38,590 bases of DNA from Pararhodobacter sp. SW119 (GCF_017811755.1 NZ_JADDJF010000031.1:1-38590), one strand, 5' to 3'. Shown: positions 8,217-23,773, counted from the stretch's first letter. Numbers and translations: made by a program. The notes: generated by a model not told the origin, from the letters alone.

Positions 8217-9024
8217 GGCTGTCCTTTCGCAGTCGTCGTGTCGTTGGAGTCGTTTCGGGTGCCGGCAAGAGCCAGCGCCACAGCCTGTCGTCGCGCACGC
8301 GCCAGACCATGAACCAGTGTTCGAGAAGCGCCAGCGCGGTGAGCGCCGCCAGGAGCGTGAAGCCGATCTGCGCGCCGGCGGCTTCGGCTGACCACAGGCG
8401 TTCGATGAAACAGCCGAGGGCGAGCGCCATCAATGTCACCGAGAACGGGAAGAACCCGCTGACCGGACCCTGGCGGAAGTAGCTGGCCAGATGCGCCAGC
8501 GGTGAAGGCAGAAAGTCGAGATTGATGCGCGGCACGCCGAAAAAGAGGTTCAGCTTGGCCGAGATGCGCGCAACGAAAAGCACCATGAAGGTCCAGAGCG
8601 CAAAGGCATTTGCCGCTCCGGCAGCTGTTGCGATCAACGCCGCAAGCGTCAGCACCAGCACCGCCTCGTGCCAGGCGATGGTGCCGAAGGCGCGCCAGAA
8701 ACGCGCGCTGCCGCGCAATTCCGGTGGGCAGGGGGCGCGTACGGGGCCCGTGATCACGCCGGACAGGAACGCCAGTTCGATCCAGCCCCAGAGCGCGAGC
8801 GCCGAGAGGAAAGCAAGCCAGACGCCCTGCGCCGAGGCATCGCCCAGCGTCGCGTTCACGCCGAGCACGCCTGCGGCCAGCAAGGGCAGCCCCAGAAGGG
8901 CGGAATAGATGTGGTCGTCCGGCCCGCCGCGGTCGGCACGGTGGACGCGCCAGAGCAGGATGCCGGTGCAGAACCACCACAGGAACAGCGCGCCCAGCAC
9001 GGCTATCCAGGGGGTTTCGAGCAT
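8206..9024 (-). CDS. puhE: Photosynthetic complex assembly membrane protein PuhE
   Basis: A 272-aa polytopic membrane protein with about seven hydrophobic segments, starting [20 protein letters not shown]. The [22 protein letters not shown] stretch and overall layout match PuhE (DUF3623), encoded next to puhABC in purple bacteria and needed for normal assembly of the reaction centre and light-harvesting complexes. ATG 9024 is preceded by AAGGAG. It lies 40 bp after acsF and overlaps hemA by 11 bp. The exact biochemical role is not known from the family. Confidence 0.9.
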   Translation of the reverse strand: MLETPWIAVLGALFLWWFCTGILLWRVHRADRGGPDDHIYSALLGLPLLAAGVLGVNATLGDASAQGVWLAFLSALALWGWIELAFLSGVITGPVRAPCPPELRGSARFWRAFGTIAWHEAVLVLTLAALIATAAGAANAFALWTFMVLFVARISAKLNLFFGVPRINLDFLPSPLAHLASYFRQGPVSGFFPFSVTLMALALGCFIERLWSAEAAGAQIGFTLLAALTALALLEHWFMVWRVRDDRLWRWLLPAPETTPTTRRLRKDSHGL

Positions 9025-9064
9025 TGCGGGTCTCCTTGCTCGGGCGCGGGACGCGCCCGCGGTC

Positions 9065-10171
9065 TCAGTAGGCGGGCTGCAGCCGCACGCTTTCGGGGAG
9101 GCGGTTCTTCTTGACCGGGATCGTGTAGAGCGCGGCGAAGGCGAAGGCGGCTTGTGCGCCCGCGGTCAACTTGCCCAGTGTTCCGCCCAGCCCGCCCTGC
9201 TTCTGCGCCGCGTCCATCTTGCGGAAGGCGCGTTCCATGCGCCGCAGGTTCGGCAGCCAGCGGGGATGGTCGATGTCCACTTCGATCGGAAAGACCTGCC
9301 GGGCAATGGCCGAGGTCTTGCGGTATACCTCCTGGTCGTACCACTCGATGTCGACGCCAAGCGCTTCGTGGAAGCGTTCGCGCGCGTGGTCGCGTACCCA
9401 CATCGTGGAATAGACCGCCACCAGGAAGAACCGGATCCAGAGCTTGTTGACGGTGCTCTGCGTCAGCTTGGGGTCGGTGCGCATCAGTAGCGCGAAAGCC
9501 TCGCCATGGCTGAACTCGTCGTTGCACCATTCCTTGAACCACTTGAAGATCGGGTGGAAGCGATGCTCGGGATGCGCCTCCAGGTGGCGGTAGATGGTGA
9601 TGTACCGCGCGTAGCCGATCTTTTCGGAAAGGTAGGTGGCGTAGTAGATGAACTTCGGCCGGAAGTAGGTGTACTTCTTGGACTTGGTCAGAAAACCTAG
9701 GTTCACTGCCACACCGGCCTCACGCAGCGCGTCGTTGATGAAACCCGCGTGCCGCGCCTCGTCCCGGCTCATGTAGCTGAAGAGTTCCTTGATGTCGGGG
9801 TTGGTGCCGCGGCGTTTCATCTCCTTGTAGAGCACGCAGCCCGAGAATTCGGCGGTGCAGGAGCTGACCAGGAAGTCGATGAACTCGCGCCGGAGGCCGG
9901 GCTCCATGCCGTCCCAGTCGATCTGGTCCCAGTCGGCGTTTTTCTTGAAATGCCCCTTGTTGGGGTCTGATTTCATCTGCGCCAGAAGGTCGTCCCAGTC
10001 CGCGCGCACCGGGCTGACGTCGATCTTGTCCATCTCGTCGAAGTCGGTGGTGTAGAAGCGCGGGTTCAGAAGCGTCGTTTCGGTGGCCATGGCCGTGGTG
10101 TCGAAACGATCGCCAATTTCGGCGTGAAGTTCTTCGTGGGCGGTGGCGTTGGCGGGGGTTTGCACGTTCAT
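9065..10171 (-). CDS. acsF: Aerobic Mg-protoporphyrin IX monomethyl ester oxidative cyclase
   Basis: A 368-aa diiron enzyme that forms ring E of bacteriochlorophyll using O2. ATG 10171 is chosen over upstream codons because it has GAGGAG before it and overlaps the orf98 stop as ATGA. The diiron ligand pattern is visible: E108 in CTAEFSG, E138xxH141 in SRDEARHAG, and E219xxH222 in NDEFSHGEAF. Presence of this O2-dependent cyclase indicates that the organism can make bacteriochlorophyll in the presence of oxygen. An anaerobic BchE cyclase is not in this window. Confidence 0.97.
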   Translation of the reverse strand: MNVQTPANATAHEELHAEIGDRFDTTAMATETTLLNPRFYTTDFDEMDKIDVSPVRADWDDLLAQMKSDPNKGHFKKNADWDQIDWDGMEPGLRREFIDFLVSSCTAEFSGCVLYKEMKRRGTNPDIKELFSYMSRDEARHAGFINDALREAGVAVNLGFLTKSKKYTYFRPKFIYYATYLSEKIGYARYITIYRHLEAHPEHRFHPIFKWFKEWCNDEFSHGEAFALLMRTDPKLTQSTVNKLWIRFFLVAVYSTMWVRDHARERFHEALGVDIEWYDQEVYRKTSAIARQVFPIEVDIDHPRWLPNLRRMERAFRKMDAAQKQGGLGGTLGKLTAGAQAAFAFAALYTIPVKKNRLPESVRLQPAY

Positions 10172-10464
10172 ACCGTGATCTCCTCGGAAAACGAGAATTC
10201 GCAGAGTTCGATGAACTCCAGATCGCCGGTCAAGCGCGTCCAAAGCCGTTCCAGCGCGGTGGCGCGGGTGATGATTGCCTCGCGCTCCTCGGTGATCACC
10301 TCGCCCCAGGCGGCCATGATCGGCGCACCCAGGACCTGCACCTCGTCGCCCGGATGCACCACGGCGCCGTTGTCGAAGCGCACATGCGCGTGCAGACTCT
10401 CGAAACGGTGCGACACCTCGACAGTGCAGGGCACGCGTTCGACCTTTCTTTGAATGAGTGTCAT
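10168..10464 (-). CDS. Small conserved PGC protein between puhC and acsF (orf98)
   Basis: A 98-aa soluble protein starting at ATG 10464, preceded by AAGGGGAA. I recognise its position, since a small ORF commonly sits here in Rhodobacteraceae PGCs, but not a named function. It contains a beta-rich N-terminal half (VPCTVEVSHRFES, VHPGDEVQVLG) and a helical C-terminal half (EREAIITRATALERLWTRL), with no signal peptide or membrane helix. Its stop overlaps the acsF start (ATGA), so translation is probably coupled to the cyclase. A role as an accessory or chaperone for AcsF is only an inference from that coupling. Confidence 0.8.
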   Translation of the reverse strand: MTLIQRKVERVPCTVEVSHRFESLHAHVRFDNGAVVHPGDEVQVLGAPIMAAWGEVITEEREAIITRATALERLWTRLTGDLEFIELCEFSFSEEITV

Positions 10465-10525
10465 CTCTGGTTCCCCTTGGTTTTGTTTGCAGTCCAGTTC
10501 GTGTGCGCCGGTATTCCGGTCGCGG

Positions 10526-11020
10526 TCAGTCCAGTTGTGCGATCAACCGCTCGAAGGCGGCCTTGTTGTCGGCGCCGAAGTTGCCGAGTTCGACGCTCCA
10601 GCCGGTGTGGTCGTCATGCGCGGTCAACCGGCCGTTGGCGTAGGCTACGATGCGGATCGGCAATTCCGGCGACAGGCCGTGCATGAAGCGCTCGCGCTGA
10701 AGCCCGTTCTGGATCACCGTGACGAAGCCGCCATGTGCCATGTCTGCGACGATGCGCCGCTCGGTACTCAGGACGGTCACGGCCTGTGCGCCGCCGCCGA
10801 CCAGGATGATGCGGTGCTCCGACAGGATCGGCGCGGGCGGGGGCACGGCGACTAGGGGTCGGTCTGTCCAGACTGCAAAGGCGACCAGCAGCAGCGACGC
10901 GCCCGCCAGCGCAAACATTGCGCGGATAAGCCCGATCGGGATCATGTCGTTGTGGTCGCGCCGTCTGAGGCCAGGTTTGCGCGCGATTCCGGCGGCGGGG
11001 ATGTTCGGGTTGGTTGTCAT
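10526..11020 (-). CDS. puhC: Photosynthetic complex assembly protein PuhC
   Basis: A 164-aa bitopic membrane protein. A short cytoplasmic N-terminus with RRRDHND is followed by one hydrophobic helix (about residues 27-50), then a periplasmic domain with the pattern VTVLSTERRIVADMAHGGFV typical of PuhC. In purple bacteria PuhC is needed for normal LH1/RC core assembly. ATG 11020 has GGAG upstream, 13 bp after puhB. A gap of 61 bp separates it from orf98. Confidence 0.9.
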   Translation of the reverse strand: MTTNPNIPAAGIARKPGLRRRDHNDMIPIGLIRAMFALAGASLLLVAFAVWTDRPLVAVPPPAPILSEHRIILVGGGAQAVTVLSTERRIVADMAHGGFVTVIQNGLQRERFMHGLSPELPIRIVAYANGRLTAHDDHTGWSVELGNFGADNKAAFERLIAQLD

Positions 11021-11033
11021 CGTTAAGCTCCGG

Positions 11034-11669
11034 TCATTCGGCGGCGAGGGCGGCGGCGGCCGGAACGGCGCGGCTCACCACCGGGGCGCTGATCCGCGCG
11101 TCGGCGGCCTCGGCCAGCAGGCGTGCTATGCGGGCGGCATCGGGGATGCAGCGCAGCGCCGGTTTGGTGATCCGTACATGTCCGGGACGCAGGTGCGGCC
11201 AAAGCACCAAGTAAGAAAACTTTGTCTCCCCCAGCGTCTCGAAGGCGATCGTGCCCGTCCCGCGCGTCCGCAGGTCCAGTTCGGCGTTGGCGATCTGGCG
11301 GAACGGCAGATTGATCGTCACCTGCAGCGCCGCGCCGATCCGCATCGCGACCCGCGCCGAGGTGATCGTGTAGACCGTCGCGCGTGCCTGCGCCCAGGCC
11401 AGGGCGTAGAGGACGGCAAAGGCGCAGACGCCCAGGACGGCATATGGCAGGCCGAAGGCCAGCGCACCGGCGAAACCCGCGTCAAAGGCGCCAACGGTGG
11501 CGCGCCAGGCGACGATCAGTACGAAGTAGCCGCTGATCCAGTGAATCCGAAAAGCCTCCATCGCCAACGCCCTTGTCTGGGGGCGCCCCTGCCACAGGAC
11601 GACCTCGCCGGCGGGCGGCGTTTCGGGCAGGCCGGGAACGGGCTCGAATGCGAAATCGTCATGGCTCAT
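11034..11669 (-). CDS. puhB: Photosynthetic complex assembly protein PuhB (PH-like domain)
   Basis: A 211-aa protein with the PuhB start pattern (MSHDDFAFEPVPGLPETPPAGE, LWQGRP). Two or three hydrophobic segments follow (about residues 42-60 and 68-92), then a YdbT/PH-like domain (TVYTITSARVAMRIGAALQV, INLPFRQIANAEL). PuhB acts as a dimeric reaction-centre assembly factor in Rhodobacter. AAGGA precedes ATG 11669, 31 bp after puhA. Confidence 0.92.
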   Translation of the reverse strand: MSHDDFAFEPVPGLPETPPAGEVVLWQGRPQTRALAMEAFRIHWISGYFVLIVAWRATVGAFDAGFAGALAFGLPYAVLGVCAFAVLYALAWAQARATVYTITSARVAMRIGAALQVTINLPFRQIANAELDLRTRGTGTIAFETLGETKFSYLVLWPHLRPGHVRITKPALRCIPDAARIARLLAEAADARISAPVVSRAVPAAAALAAE

Positions 11670-11700
11670 GGTTGGGTCCTTTCGATGGTGTCGGCGTGGG

Positions 11701-12480
11701 TCAGAACAGCTCGCTCAGCGCCTTGCGCCGCGAGCCCTTCTTGTCCTGGGCGTAGAGCGTCCCGCCGCCGTAGAAGCCCGAGATCATGTCTTCTTCCAGC
11801 TTCGTGACCACATCGCCGGCCTTGGCGCGTGGGACGCCGGCGAAGCGGTCGGCATCGAGCGCGCGTACGGCGACGTGATCTGCCTTGATGCGCGCCATGC
11901 CCATTGGGATCAGCCGTTTCGACCCGTCCGCCAGAGTGACCTCCAGGTAGCGCACCAGTTGCTCGGGCACGTCCACCCACATGTCGCTGACGGTCCCGGG
12001 CGACTGGCGATCATTGGCCTTGACCGGCAAGCCACGGGGATCGCGACCTGCAGCGACGGCGAAATCGCCCACAACTGCCATTGGCCGGATCTTGGGGTTC
12101 CCGTGGCCGTCGAGTTCCGGCTCGTCGCGCCGCATCGCATAGGATGCGGGCCCGACGCCATCGGCCATCGGATCGCCCGTCGGCGCGAAGGGAAAGCCAC
12201 CGTTCACGGCGGTGCGGGCCAGTGCCAGTTCGCGCACCTCGCGCTTCAGGTCGGGCGCCTGCACCTCGCCGCCCTGAGGAAGCTGAAAAGTTTTCACTCC
12301 GGGCACCGGCAGCAGCGAGTTGGCATGGCTGCCATCCTCGTTCTCCAGCGGATAGCCCTCGCGCATGTTCTCGCGCTGGATGTACCAGATCAGCCCCGCG
12401 AAGAAGATCCAGAACAGGTAGAGCGAAACAAGCGCCAGGTCGAAATTGCCGAAGAAGATCCATCCATAGGGGGCTTCCAT
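11701..12480 (-). CDS. puhA: Photosynthetic reaction centre H subunit
   Basis: A 259-aa protein with a single N-terminal transmembrane helix (about residues 12-32, FDLALVSLYLFWIFFAGLIW) followed by YIQRENMREGYPLE, a signature of reaction-centre H subunits. The cytoplasmic domain contains the PRC-barrel region (IRPMAVVGDFAVAAGRDPRG..VSDMWVDVPEQLVRYLEV). H caps the L/M pair at the cytoplasmic face and helps proton delivery to QB. GGAGG precedes ATG 12480, 18 bp after lhaA. The L and M genes are not in the window. Confidence 0.97.
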   Translation of the reverse strand: MEAPYGWIFFGNFDLALVSLYLFWIFFAGLIWYIQRENMREGYPLENEDGSHANSLLPVPGVKTFQLPQGGEVQAPDLKREVRELALARTAVNGGFPFAPTGDPMADGVGPASYAMRRDEPELDGHGNPKIRPMAVVGDFAVAAGRDPRGLPVKANDRQSPGTVSDMWVDVPEQLVRYLEVTLADGSKRLIPMGMARIKADHVAVRALDADRFAGVPRAKAGDVVTKLEEDMISGFYGGGTLYAQDKKGSRRKALSELF

Positions 12481-12498
12481 CTTCTTTCCTCCGTCAGG

Positions 12499-13938
12499 TC
12501 AGGTCGGGAAATCGGCCAGGCCGATTCGTTGCGGTTTGTGCGGTGAGTCAGGAGTGATGATCCGGGTCCGCACCAGCGGGCCCAGCAGCGCGAGCGTCAC
12601 GAAAAGCAGCGCAATCTCGATGTGATAGACGACGGAATAGCCGATCTCGGGCACGTTCAGCGCCTCGCCCAGGTATCCCGCGCCGGCGAGGCCCTGGACG
12701 AGGTCGCGCAGCCCCCCTCCAGCGGCCACGGCCAGACCCGCCGCCGTGGCCTGCGCCGCGCCCCACGCGCCCAAAGCCAACCCGCCGCCGACGATGCCGC
12801 GCCGCGGCATCTCCATCGCGGCGGTCAGCGTCGAAACGGCAAAAAGCCCGGCGCCGAGGCCGATGCCGAAGGCGCCGGCGAAGAACAGCGCGGCTGAATC
12901 CATCGGCGCGGCAAAGATCACCGCCGAAAAGGCGGCAATGCCGATCAGGATCCCCCGCGCGGCGAGACGTGCATGGTCCTGCCCGCGTGCCAGCCACCGG
13001 GCGGCCAGCGCAAAGCCTAGCAGCGCGCCGGTGGCCCACGCTGCGGTCAGCATCGTGGTGGCGGAAACCGAAAGGCCCAGAATCTCGCCGCCATAGGGTT
13101 CCAGCAGGACGTCCTGCATGTTGAACGCCAGCGAGCCCGCGAAAACCACCGCCAACAGGCGCCCGGCCTGCCCGCCGCGCAGATAATCCGCCCAGGCGTC
13201 GCGGAAGGCGGGGCGCGGGGCTTCACGTTCGGTGCGCGACATCGGGCGCACCTTTTCCTGCTTCCAGAGGGCGATCAGGTTCAGCGCGATCGTCACCACG
13301 GCGCAGCCCTGAATCACGCGGATCAACTGCAACTCCGAGAAATCACGAAGAAGCCAGCCAACAACGAGCGCCGAGACTGCCATTCCGGCGAGGAAAGTTA
13401 CGTAAAGAAGCGCGACGACGCGCGGCCGCGTCGTATCGTCGGCACGGTCGGCAGCCAGAGCGATGCCGGCGGTCTGCGTCATGTGCAACCCGAGGCCGGT
13501 CATAAGGAAAGCCAGCGCCGCCAGCACCTCGCCGGCGAAGGGTACATCGTGCACGTTGTCGCCCGACAGCACGATCAGCGCGAAGGGCATGATCGCCAGC
13601 CCCCCGAACTGCCAGAGCGAGCCGAACCACAGATACGGGATGCGCTTCCAGCCGATCGCCGAGCGGTGCGTGTCCGACCGAAAACCCAGCAGCGCGCGGA
13701 AAGGCGCGACCAGCACCGGCAGTGCGATCATGAACGCGACGATCGAAGCCGCCAGCGACAACTCCACGATCATCACGCGGTTGAGCGTGCCCAGAAGCAG
13801 CACCGTCGCCATGCCGACCGAGACCTGGAACAGGCTCAGGCGCAGGATCTGGCTCAACGGCAACCCCTCGGACGCTGAATCCGCGAAAGGAAGCCAGCGG
13901 ACCGACAAACGTGCGAAGGTGGACCGTGGAATAATCAT
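12499..13938 (-). CDS. lhaA: LhaA, PucC-family MFS protein for LH1 assembly
   Basis: A 479-aa membrane protein with about 12 hydrophobic helices of the PucC/LhaA family (BCD branch of the major facilitator superfamily). Typical stretches are LSLFQVSVGMATVLLLGTLN, RVMIVEL, LLGFRSDTHRSAIGWKRIPY and MQDVLLEPYGGEILGLSV. Family members are required for light-harvesting complex 1 assembly, probably by handling bacteriochlorophyll. ATG 13938 overlaps the bchM stop by 4 bp (ATGA). It lies directly upstream of puhA, the conserved order of purple bacteria. In that order the puhA promoter often lies inside lhaA; I did not identify one here. Confidence 0.93.
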   Translation of the reverse strand: MIIPRSTFARLSVRWLPFADSASEGLPLSQILRLSLFQVSVGMATVLLLGTLNRVMIVELSLAASIVAFMIALPVLVAPFRALLGFRSDTHRSAIGWKRIPYLWFGSLWQFGGLAIMPFALIVLSGDNVHDVPFAGEVLAALAFLMTGLGLHMTQTAGIALAADRADDTTRPRVVALLYVTFLAGMAVSALVVGWLLRDFSELQLIRVIQGCAVVTIALNLIALWKQEKVRPMSRTEREAPRPAFRDAWADYLRGGQAGRLLAVVFAGSLAFNMQDVLLEPYGGEILGLSVSATTMLTAAWATGALLGFALAARWLARGQDHARLAARGILIGIAAFSAVIFAAPMDSAALFFAGAFGIGLGAGLFAVSTLTAAMEMPRRGIVGGGLALGAWGAAQATAAGLAVAAGGGLRDLVQGLAGAGYLGEALNVPEIGYSVVYHIEIALLFVTLALLGPLVRTRIITPDSPHKPQRIGLADFPT

Positions 13939-14614
13939 CTCCGCACCTCAAGGCATTCGGAAATGTAGAAGCCGCGCGCAACGCGGCCCACGCGCGCAAG
14001 CCCCGGCACCGACAGCCGCCGCCAATCCTGCGGCACCATAATCGGCGAGCGGTCGGCGCGCGGGAACAGTCGGCCCGCCTGCCACATAGCCATGAGTAGC
14101 GCGGTGCGCGGCGCGACGGTAAAGACCACCCGGCTTGCATGCTCCGACATCCCGGCGAGCGCGGTCTCGAGGTCCGGGCGCGCGTAGTAGATCAGGCTGT
14201 CCATCGCCACCACATGGTCGAACCTGCCAAGCGCGGGATCGAGCATGTCGCCCGCGCGGAACGACACTCGCCCGGGCAGTCCTGCAGGGATGCGCGCGCG
14301 CGCGATCTCGACAAGACGTGGCGAGATGTCGACGGCGAGAACATCGGCACCGCGCGCGGCGAGTTCAGCGGTCATCGCTCCCGTACCGCAGCCGGCATCG
14401 AGAACTCGAGCGCCGCGAAGATCGGCGGGCAGGCGCGACAGCATCAGCGCCCGCATTGCGTCTCGCCCCTCGCGCACCGTCTGGCGGATGCGGCTGACCG
14501 GCGCGTCCGAAGTCAACCGCGCCCAAACCTTCGTCGCCGTGCCGTCGAAATACCCGGCTACCCGGTCAAGGGTGCCGGCATAGCTTGTCGAGGGCTGGGG
14601 GACGAAGTCGCGCA

Positions 14615-14615
<1 letters not shown>
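13935..14615 (-). CDS. bchM: Mg-protoporphyrin IX O-methyltransferase
   Basis: A 226-aa SAM-dependent methyltransferase that makes Mg-protoporphyrin IX monomethyl ester, the substrate of AcsF. The SAM-binding motif VLDAGCGTGAMTAELAARG is at about residues 70-88, with acidic motif DVLAVDIS after it, and FDHVVAMDSLIYY is the post-I motif of the BchM/ChlM family. ATG 14615 shares one base with the bchL stop (TGATG), and the stop overlaps lhaA by 4 bp, so the three are translationally linked. Confidence 0.95.
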
Positions 14616-19194
<4,579 letters not shown>

Positions 19195-19205
<11 letters not shown>

Positions 19206-20790
19206 AATGTGCCTTCGCCTCATAGAGCGTGTCGACACTGATCCGGGCAAGACCGCGCTGGACTGCGAATGCCTCGGTATTGCGCCGGGCTTTGCCGCGC
19301 ACGAAGAACGGGATCTTGCGCAACTCCGATTCGGCGCAGGCCAGCCAGACGACGGCGGTGTCCTCAAGGTCGGTCTGCAAGTGAGCGGGGGCGGTCTCGG
19401 GGGGCATCGAGCCCCCCGAGACCGCGGCCGCTGACGCGGCGGGCTGCGCTGCGGGTGTCGTGGACTCCTGCCGGCGCGGGGCATGGCCGCCGTGATGCGA
19501 GGGGCCGGCGGCATCGTGGAATTCGAAATCCTCTCGGAACATGTGCAGGAGGTGTTCCTCGAGGCCCATGACCAGCGGATGCACCCAGGTGTCGAAGATC
19601 ACGTTCGCGCCCTCGAAGCCCATCTGGGGTGAGTAGCGTGCCGGGAAATCCTGCACATGCACCGGCGCCGAGATGACCGCGCAGGGAATGCCAAGGCGCT
19701 TGCCGATATGGCGTTCCATCTGCGTCCCGAGGATCATCTCGGGCTGCGCGGACTCGATGGCGCGTTCGACATCGAGGTAATCGTCCGTAACCAGCGCCTC
19801 GATCCCCATCTCGCGCGCCAGCGCGCGGAGGGGTCGGGCCTGCTCGCGGTTGTAGCAACCCAGACCGGCGACTTCGAAACCCATCTCGTCGCGGGCGATG
19901 CGGGCGGCGGCCATGGCGTGGGTGCCGTCACCGAAGATGAAGACGCGTTTTCCGGTGAGATACGTCGAATCGACCGAGGACGCCCACCAGGGCTGGCGCA
20001 GGCGGTTCTCGTCAACCGGTCGGGTGCTGCCGGAGAGCGCGCGAACCTCGTCGATGAAGGCGCGGGTGGCCAGTGTGCCCAGCGGTACCGTTCTGGTGAA
20101 GGGCTGCTCGAGCTCACGCTCTGCCCAGCGGGCGGTTGATTCGGCGGTTTCGGGGTAGAGGAGCACGTTGAAATGGGCCGTGCCCATGCGCGCGATATCC
20201 GACGGCCGCGCCCCCATCGGGGCGGTCACGTTCACGGCGACACCCATCTCGTTCAGAAGCGCGGTGATCTCGGCCACGTCATCGCGGTGGCGGAAGCCGA
20301 GGCCGGTGGGACCGAGGATGTTGCAGCTGACCGCATCCGTCCGCGCCATCGGGCGGGCGAGCGCGCGGGCGATCTGCAGGAAGGCCTCGTCGCAGCCAAA
20401 ATTCTCCTTGCGCTGGTAACTGGGCAGTTCGAGCGGAATCACCGGCACCGGCAGGCCCATCGTCTCGGCAAGCCCGCCCGGGTCATCCTGAATGAGTTCC
20501 GCAGTGCAGGATGCGGCGACAATCAGGGCTTCGGGCCGAAATCGGTCATAGGCGTCCTGGCAGGCGGTGCGGAAAAGCCCTGCGGTGTCGCCGCCCAGAT
20601 CGCGCGCCTGAAAGGTCGTGTAGCTCACCGGCGGGCGGTGATCACGCCGCTCGATCATGGTGAACAGCAGGTCGGCATAGGTATCGCCCTGCGGCGCGTG
20701 CAGAACCATGTGCAGGCCCTTCATGCCGGTGGCGACTCGCATCGCGCCAACATGCGGCGGGCCCTCGTATGTCCAGAGCGTGAGTTTCAT
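19195..20790 (-). CDS. bchB: Protochlorophyllide reductase subunit BchB
   Basis: A 531-aa NifK-like subunit of the dark-operative protochlorophyllide reductase. ATG 20790 ([18 protein letters not shown]) matches the family start; GGAG is about 10 bases upstream. D36 in [10 protein letters not shown] corresponds to the aspartate that, in place of a Cys, ligates the NB 4Fe-4S cluster. The catalytic region [15 protein letters not shown] is present. A low-complexity Ala/Pro linker (about residues 415-450) precedes the C-terminal domain. The end overlaps bchH by 11 bp; 91 bp separate it from bchN. Confidence 0.97.
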
Positions 20791-20881
20791 GCGCAAGGCT
20801 CCGGGGAGGTCACCACTGCGGTTGTGCCGATGCCAACACCGCTCGGGAATTTTCTGGACAGATGGAGCGGTTGATTTGGTG

Positions 20882-22680
<1,799 letters not shown>

Positions 22681-22710
22681 GCGGCACCTCCCACGCGCTG
22701 CGTTTCCCAA

Positions 22711-22740
22711 AGACTAGACTCAAGCAACGCGGAGTGTCAA
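22711..22740 (-). promoter_or_regulatory. Candidate sigma-70 promoter of bchF
   Basis: On the minus strand a perfect TTGACA (-35, 22740-22735) is followed after 18 bp by TAGTCT (-10-like, 22716-22711), about 31 bp before the bchF ATG. The -35 hexamer is half of the PpsR box at 22735-22752, so PpsR binding would block RNA polymerase. The -10 hexamer is a poor match, so the assignment rests mainly on the -35 element and position. Confidence 0.5.
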
Positions 22741-22752
22741 TTGAGATTTACA
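22735..22752. promoter_or_regulatory. PpsR/CrtJ box 1 (bchF-ppaA control region)
   Basis: TGTCAATTGAGATTTACA is an exact TGT-N12-ACA palindrome, the operator of the repressor PpsR/CrtJ, whose gene lies about 1 kb away (23781). It overlaps the -35 element of the bchF promoter. A second box lies 153 bp away at 22888. Confidence 0.85.
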
Positions 22753-22887
22753 CTCGGGCGGTTGACAGCAGCAGGCCTCGGCTTGACTTTCGGCAAGTAT
22801 GTCGCCTTAGGAGCATGCTTTAAATACATAAAAATATCAGGCTGGACTGTAATGCACGTGACAATGGCCGTGAAATGGCGCCTCGGG

Positions 22888-22905
22888 TGTAAGTTTCATT
22901 TGACA
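22888..22905. promoter_or_regulatory. PpsR/CrtJ box 2 (bchF-ppaA control region)
   Basis: TGTAAGTTTCATTTGACA is a second exact TGT-N12-ACA match. Its right half contains a plus-strand TTGACA (22900-22905) that could be the -35 of the ppaA promoter. The arrangement mirrors box 1, where the -35 hexamer of the opposite promoter is also embedded in the operator. Confidence 0.85.
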
Positions 22906-22928
22906 TGTCGGGGCGGTTTTGGAAAACT
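22900..22928 (+). promoter_or_regulatory. Possible ppaA promoter
   Basis: TTGACA at 22900-22905 is followed after 17 bp by AAAACT (22923-22928), a weak -10, about 65 bp before the ppaA ATG at 22994. The -35 lies inside PpsR box 2, which would give repression by PpsR. Confidence 0.35.
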
Positions 22929-22993
22929 CGCAACCTGACGCTGTTTCCGCCCGGGGATTGGGTTGGCGGAAGGTCAGCGCTCGGGGGAGTGAA

Positions 22994-23773
22994 ATGACCG
23001 GAATGTTGGACAGTTCCCTGACGCGCCGTGATCGCGGCGACGTCGATCTGGAGCGTTTCGCGATGCGCGTGGTTGCGGGGATAGCCGGAAAGCATCCTGA
23101 CAGATCGGGCGAGCCGGACAAGGATCTTCTGCGACTTCTGGTGCGGCACGCCAGAACCGGCGATCCGGTCGTGCTCAGGGCGCTCTTCGGCCATCTGGAG
23201 CGGGAACGCATCTCGGCCGAGGATGTCGTGGATGTCCACATTCCCGATGCTGCGCGTTCACTTGGCGCGTCATGGCATGCAGGTGATCTGGATATCCTGG
23301 AAACCACTCTCGCAATCTCGCGGCTGCAGGCTCTCCTGCGTGAACTGGGCCGGGCATGGAGCGCGGATCACGCCGAAACCTCCAGTGAGGCGCGCGTGAT
23401 CCTCGTGGTCCCGCAAAGGGAGCAGCACACGCTCGGGACCTTGATCGTGGCGCAGCAACTGCGGCGACTCGGCGTGTCGGTCAACATGCAACTGATGGTG
23501 TCGCCGGCAAAACTGACCGTGCTCCTTGCCGAAAGCACGTATGACGCGGTGTTCATTTCGGTCGCCAACCGGTCAAATCTTGAGCTTTGCAAGGAACTTG
23601 TGGCAAGTGCTAAGCGCTCGATCTTCCGCGATAGCCCGGTCGTTCTTGGTGGCGCACTTCCCGGAGTCCAGAATAACGTCAGGGAGTTGACCGGAGCGGA
23701 CGTTGTGACGAATGATATCGGTCAAGCGCTGGACGCCTGCGACCTGCGCGCGTATAACCGCGCGGCTCAGTGA
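22994..23773 (+). CDS. ppaA: PpaA/AerR, cobalamin-binding co-regulator of PpsR
   Basis: A 259-aa regulator. ATG 22994 has GGGGGAG just upstream; ATG 23003 is a close alternative. The C-terminal half is a B12-binding (SCHIC) domain. H145 in PQREQHTLGTLIVAQQL sits where the cobalamin-ligating His145 of Rhodobacter capsulatus AerR is found, and WHAGDLDI (about 94-101) belongs to the preceding helical part. AerR/PpaA binds hydroxocobalamin in the light and modulates CrtJ/PpsR. It starts the regulatory pair ppaA-ppsR, with ppsR only 7 bp downstream, and faces the bchF operon across the control region. Confidence 0.92.
   Translation: MTGMLDSSLTRRDRGDVDLERFAMRVVAGIAGKHPDRSGEPDKDLLRLLVRHARTGDPVVLRALFGHLERERISAEDVVDVHIPDAARSLGASWHAGDLDILETTLAISRLQALLRELGRAWSADHAETSSEARVILVVPQREQHTLGTLIVAQQLRRLGVSVNMQLMVSPAKLTVLLAESTYDAVFISVANRSNLELCKELVASAKRSIFRDSPVVLGGALPGVQNNVRELTGADVVTNDIGQALDACDLRAYNRAAQ

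Larger units (their letters stand above)
22681..22993. other. Divergent control region between bchF and ppaA
   Basis: This 313-bp region has no gene. It contains two PpsR boxes, a candidate promoter in each direction, and an AT-rich patch (about 22819-22840). Between the boxes lies an imperfect relative, TGT-N10-ACA at 22848-22863, centred on GCACGTGAC. No FnrL-type TTGAT-N4-ATCAA site was seen. Confidence 0.7.

Noticed and set aside
22848-22863. TGT-N10-ACA between the two PpsR boxes
   Set aside because: The spacer is 10, not 12, so it does not fit the PpsR consensus. Its CACGTG core may be chance.
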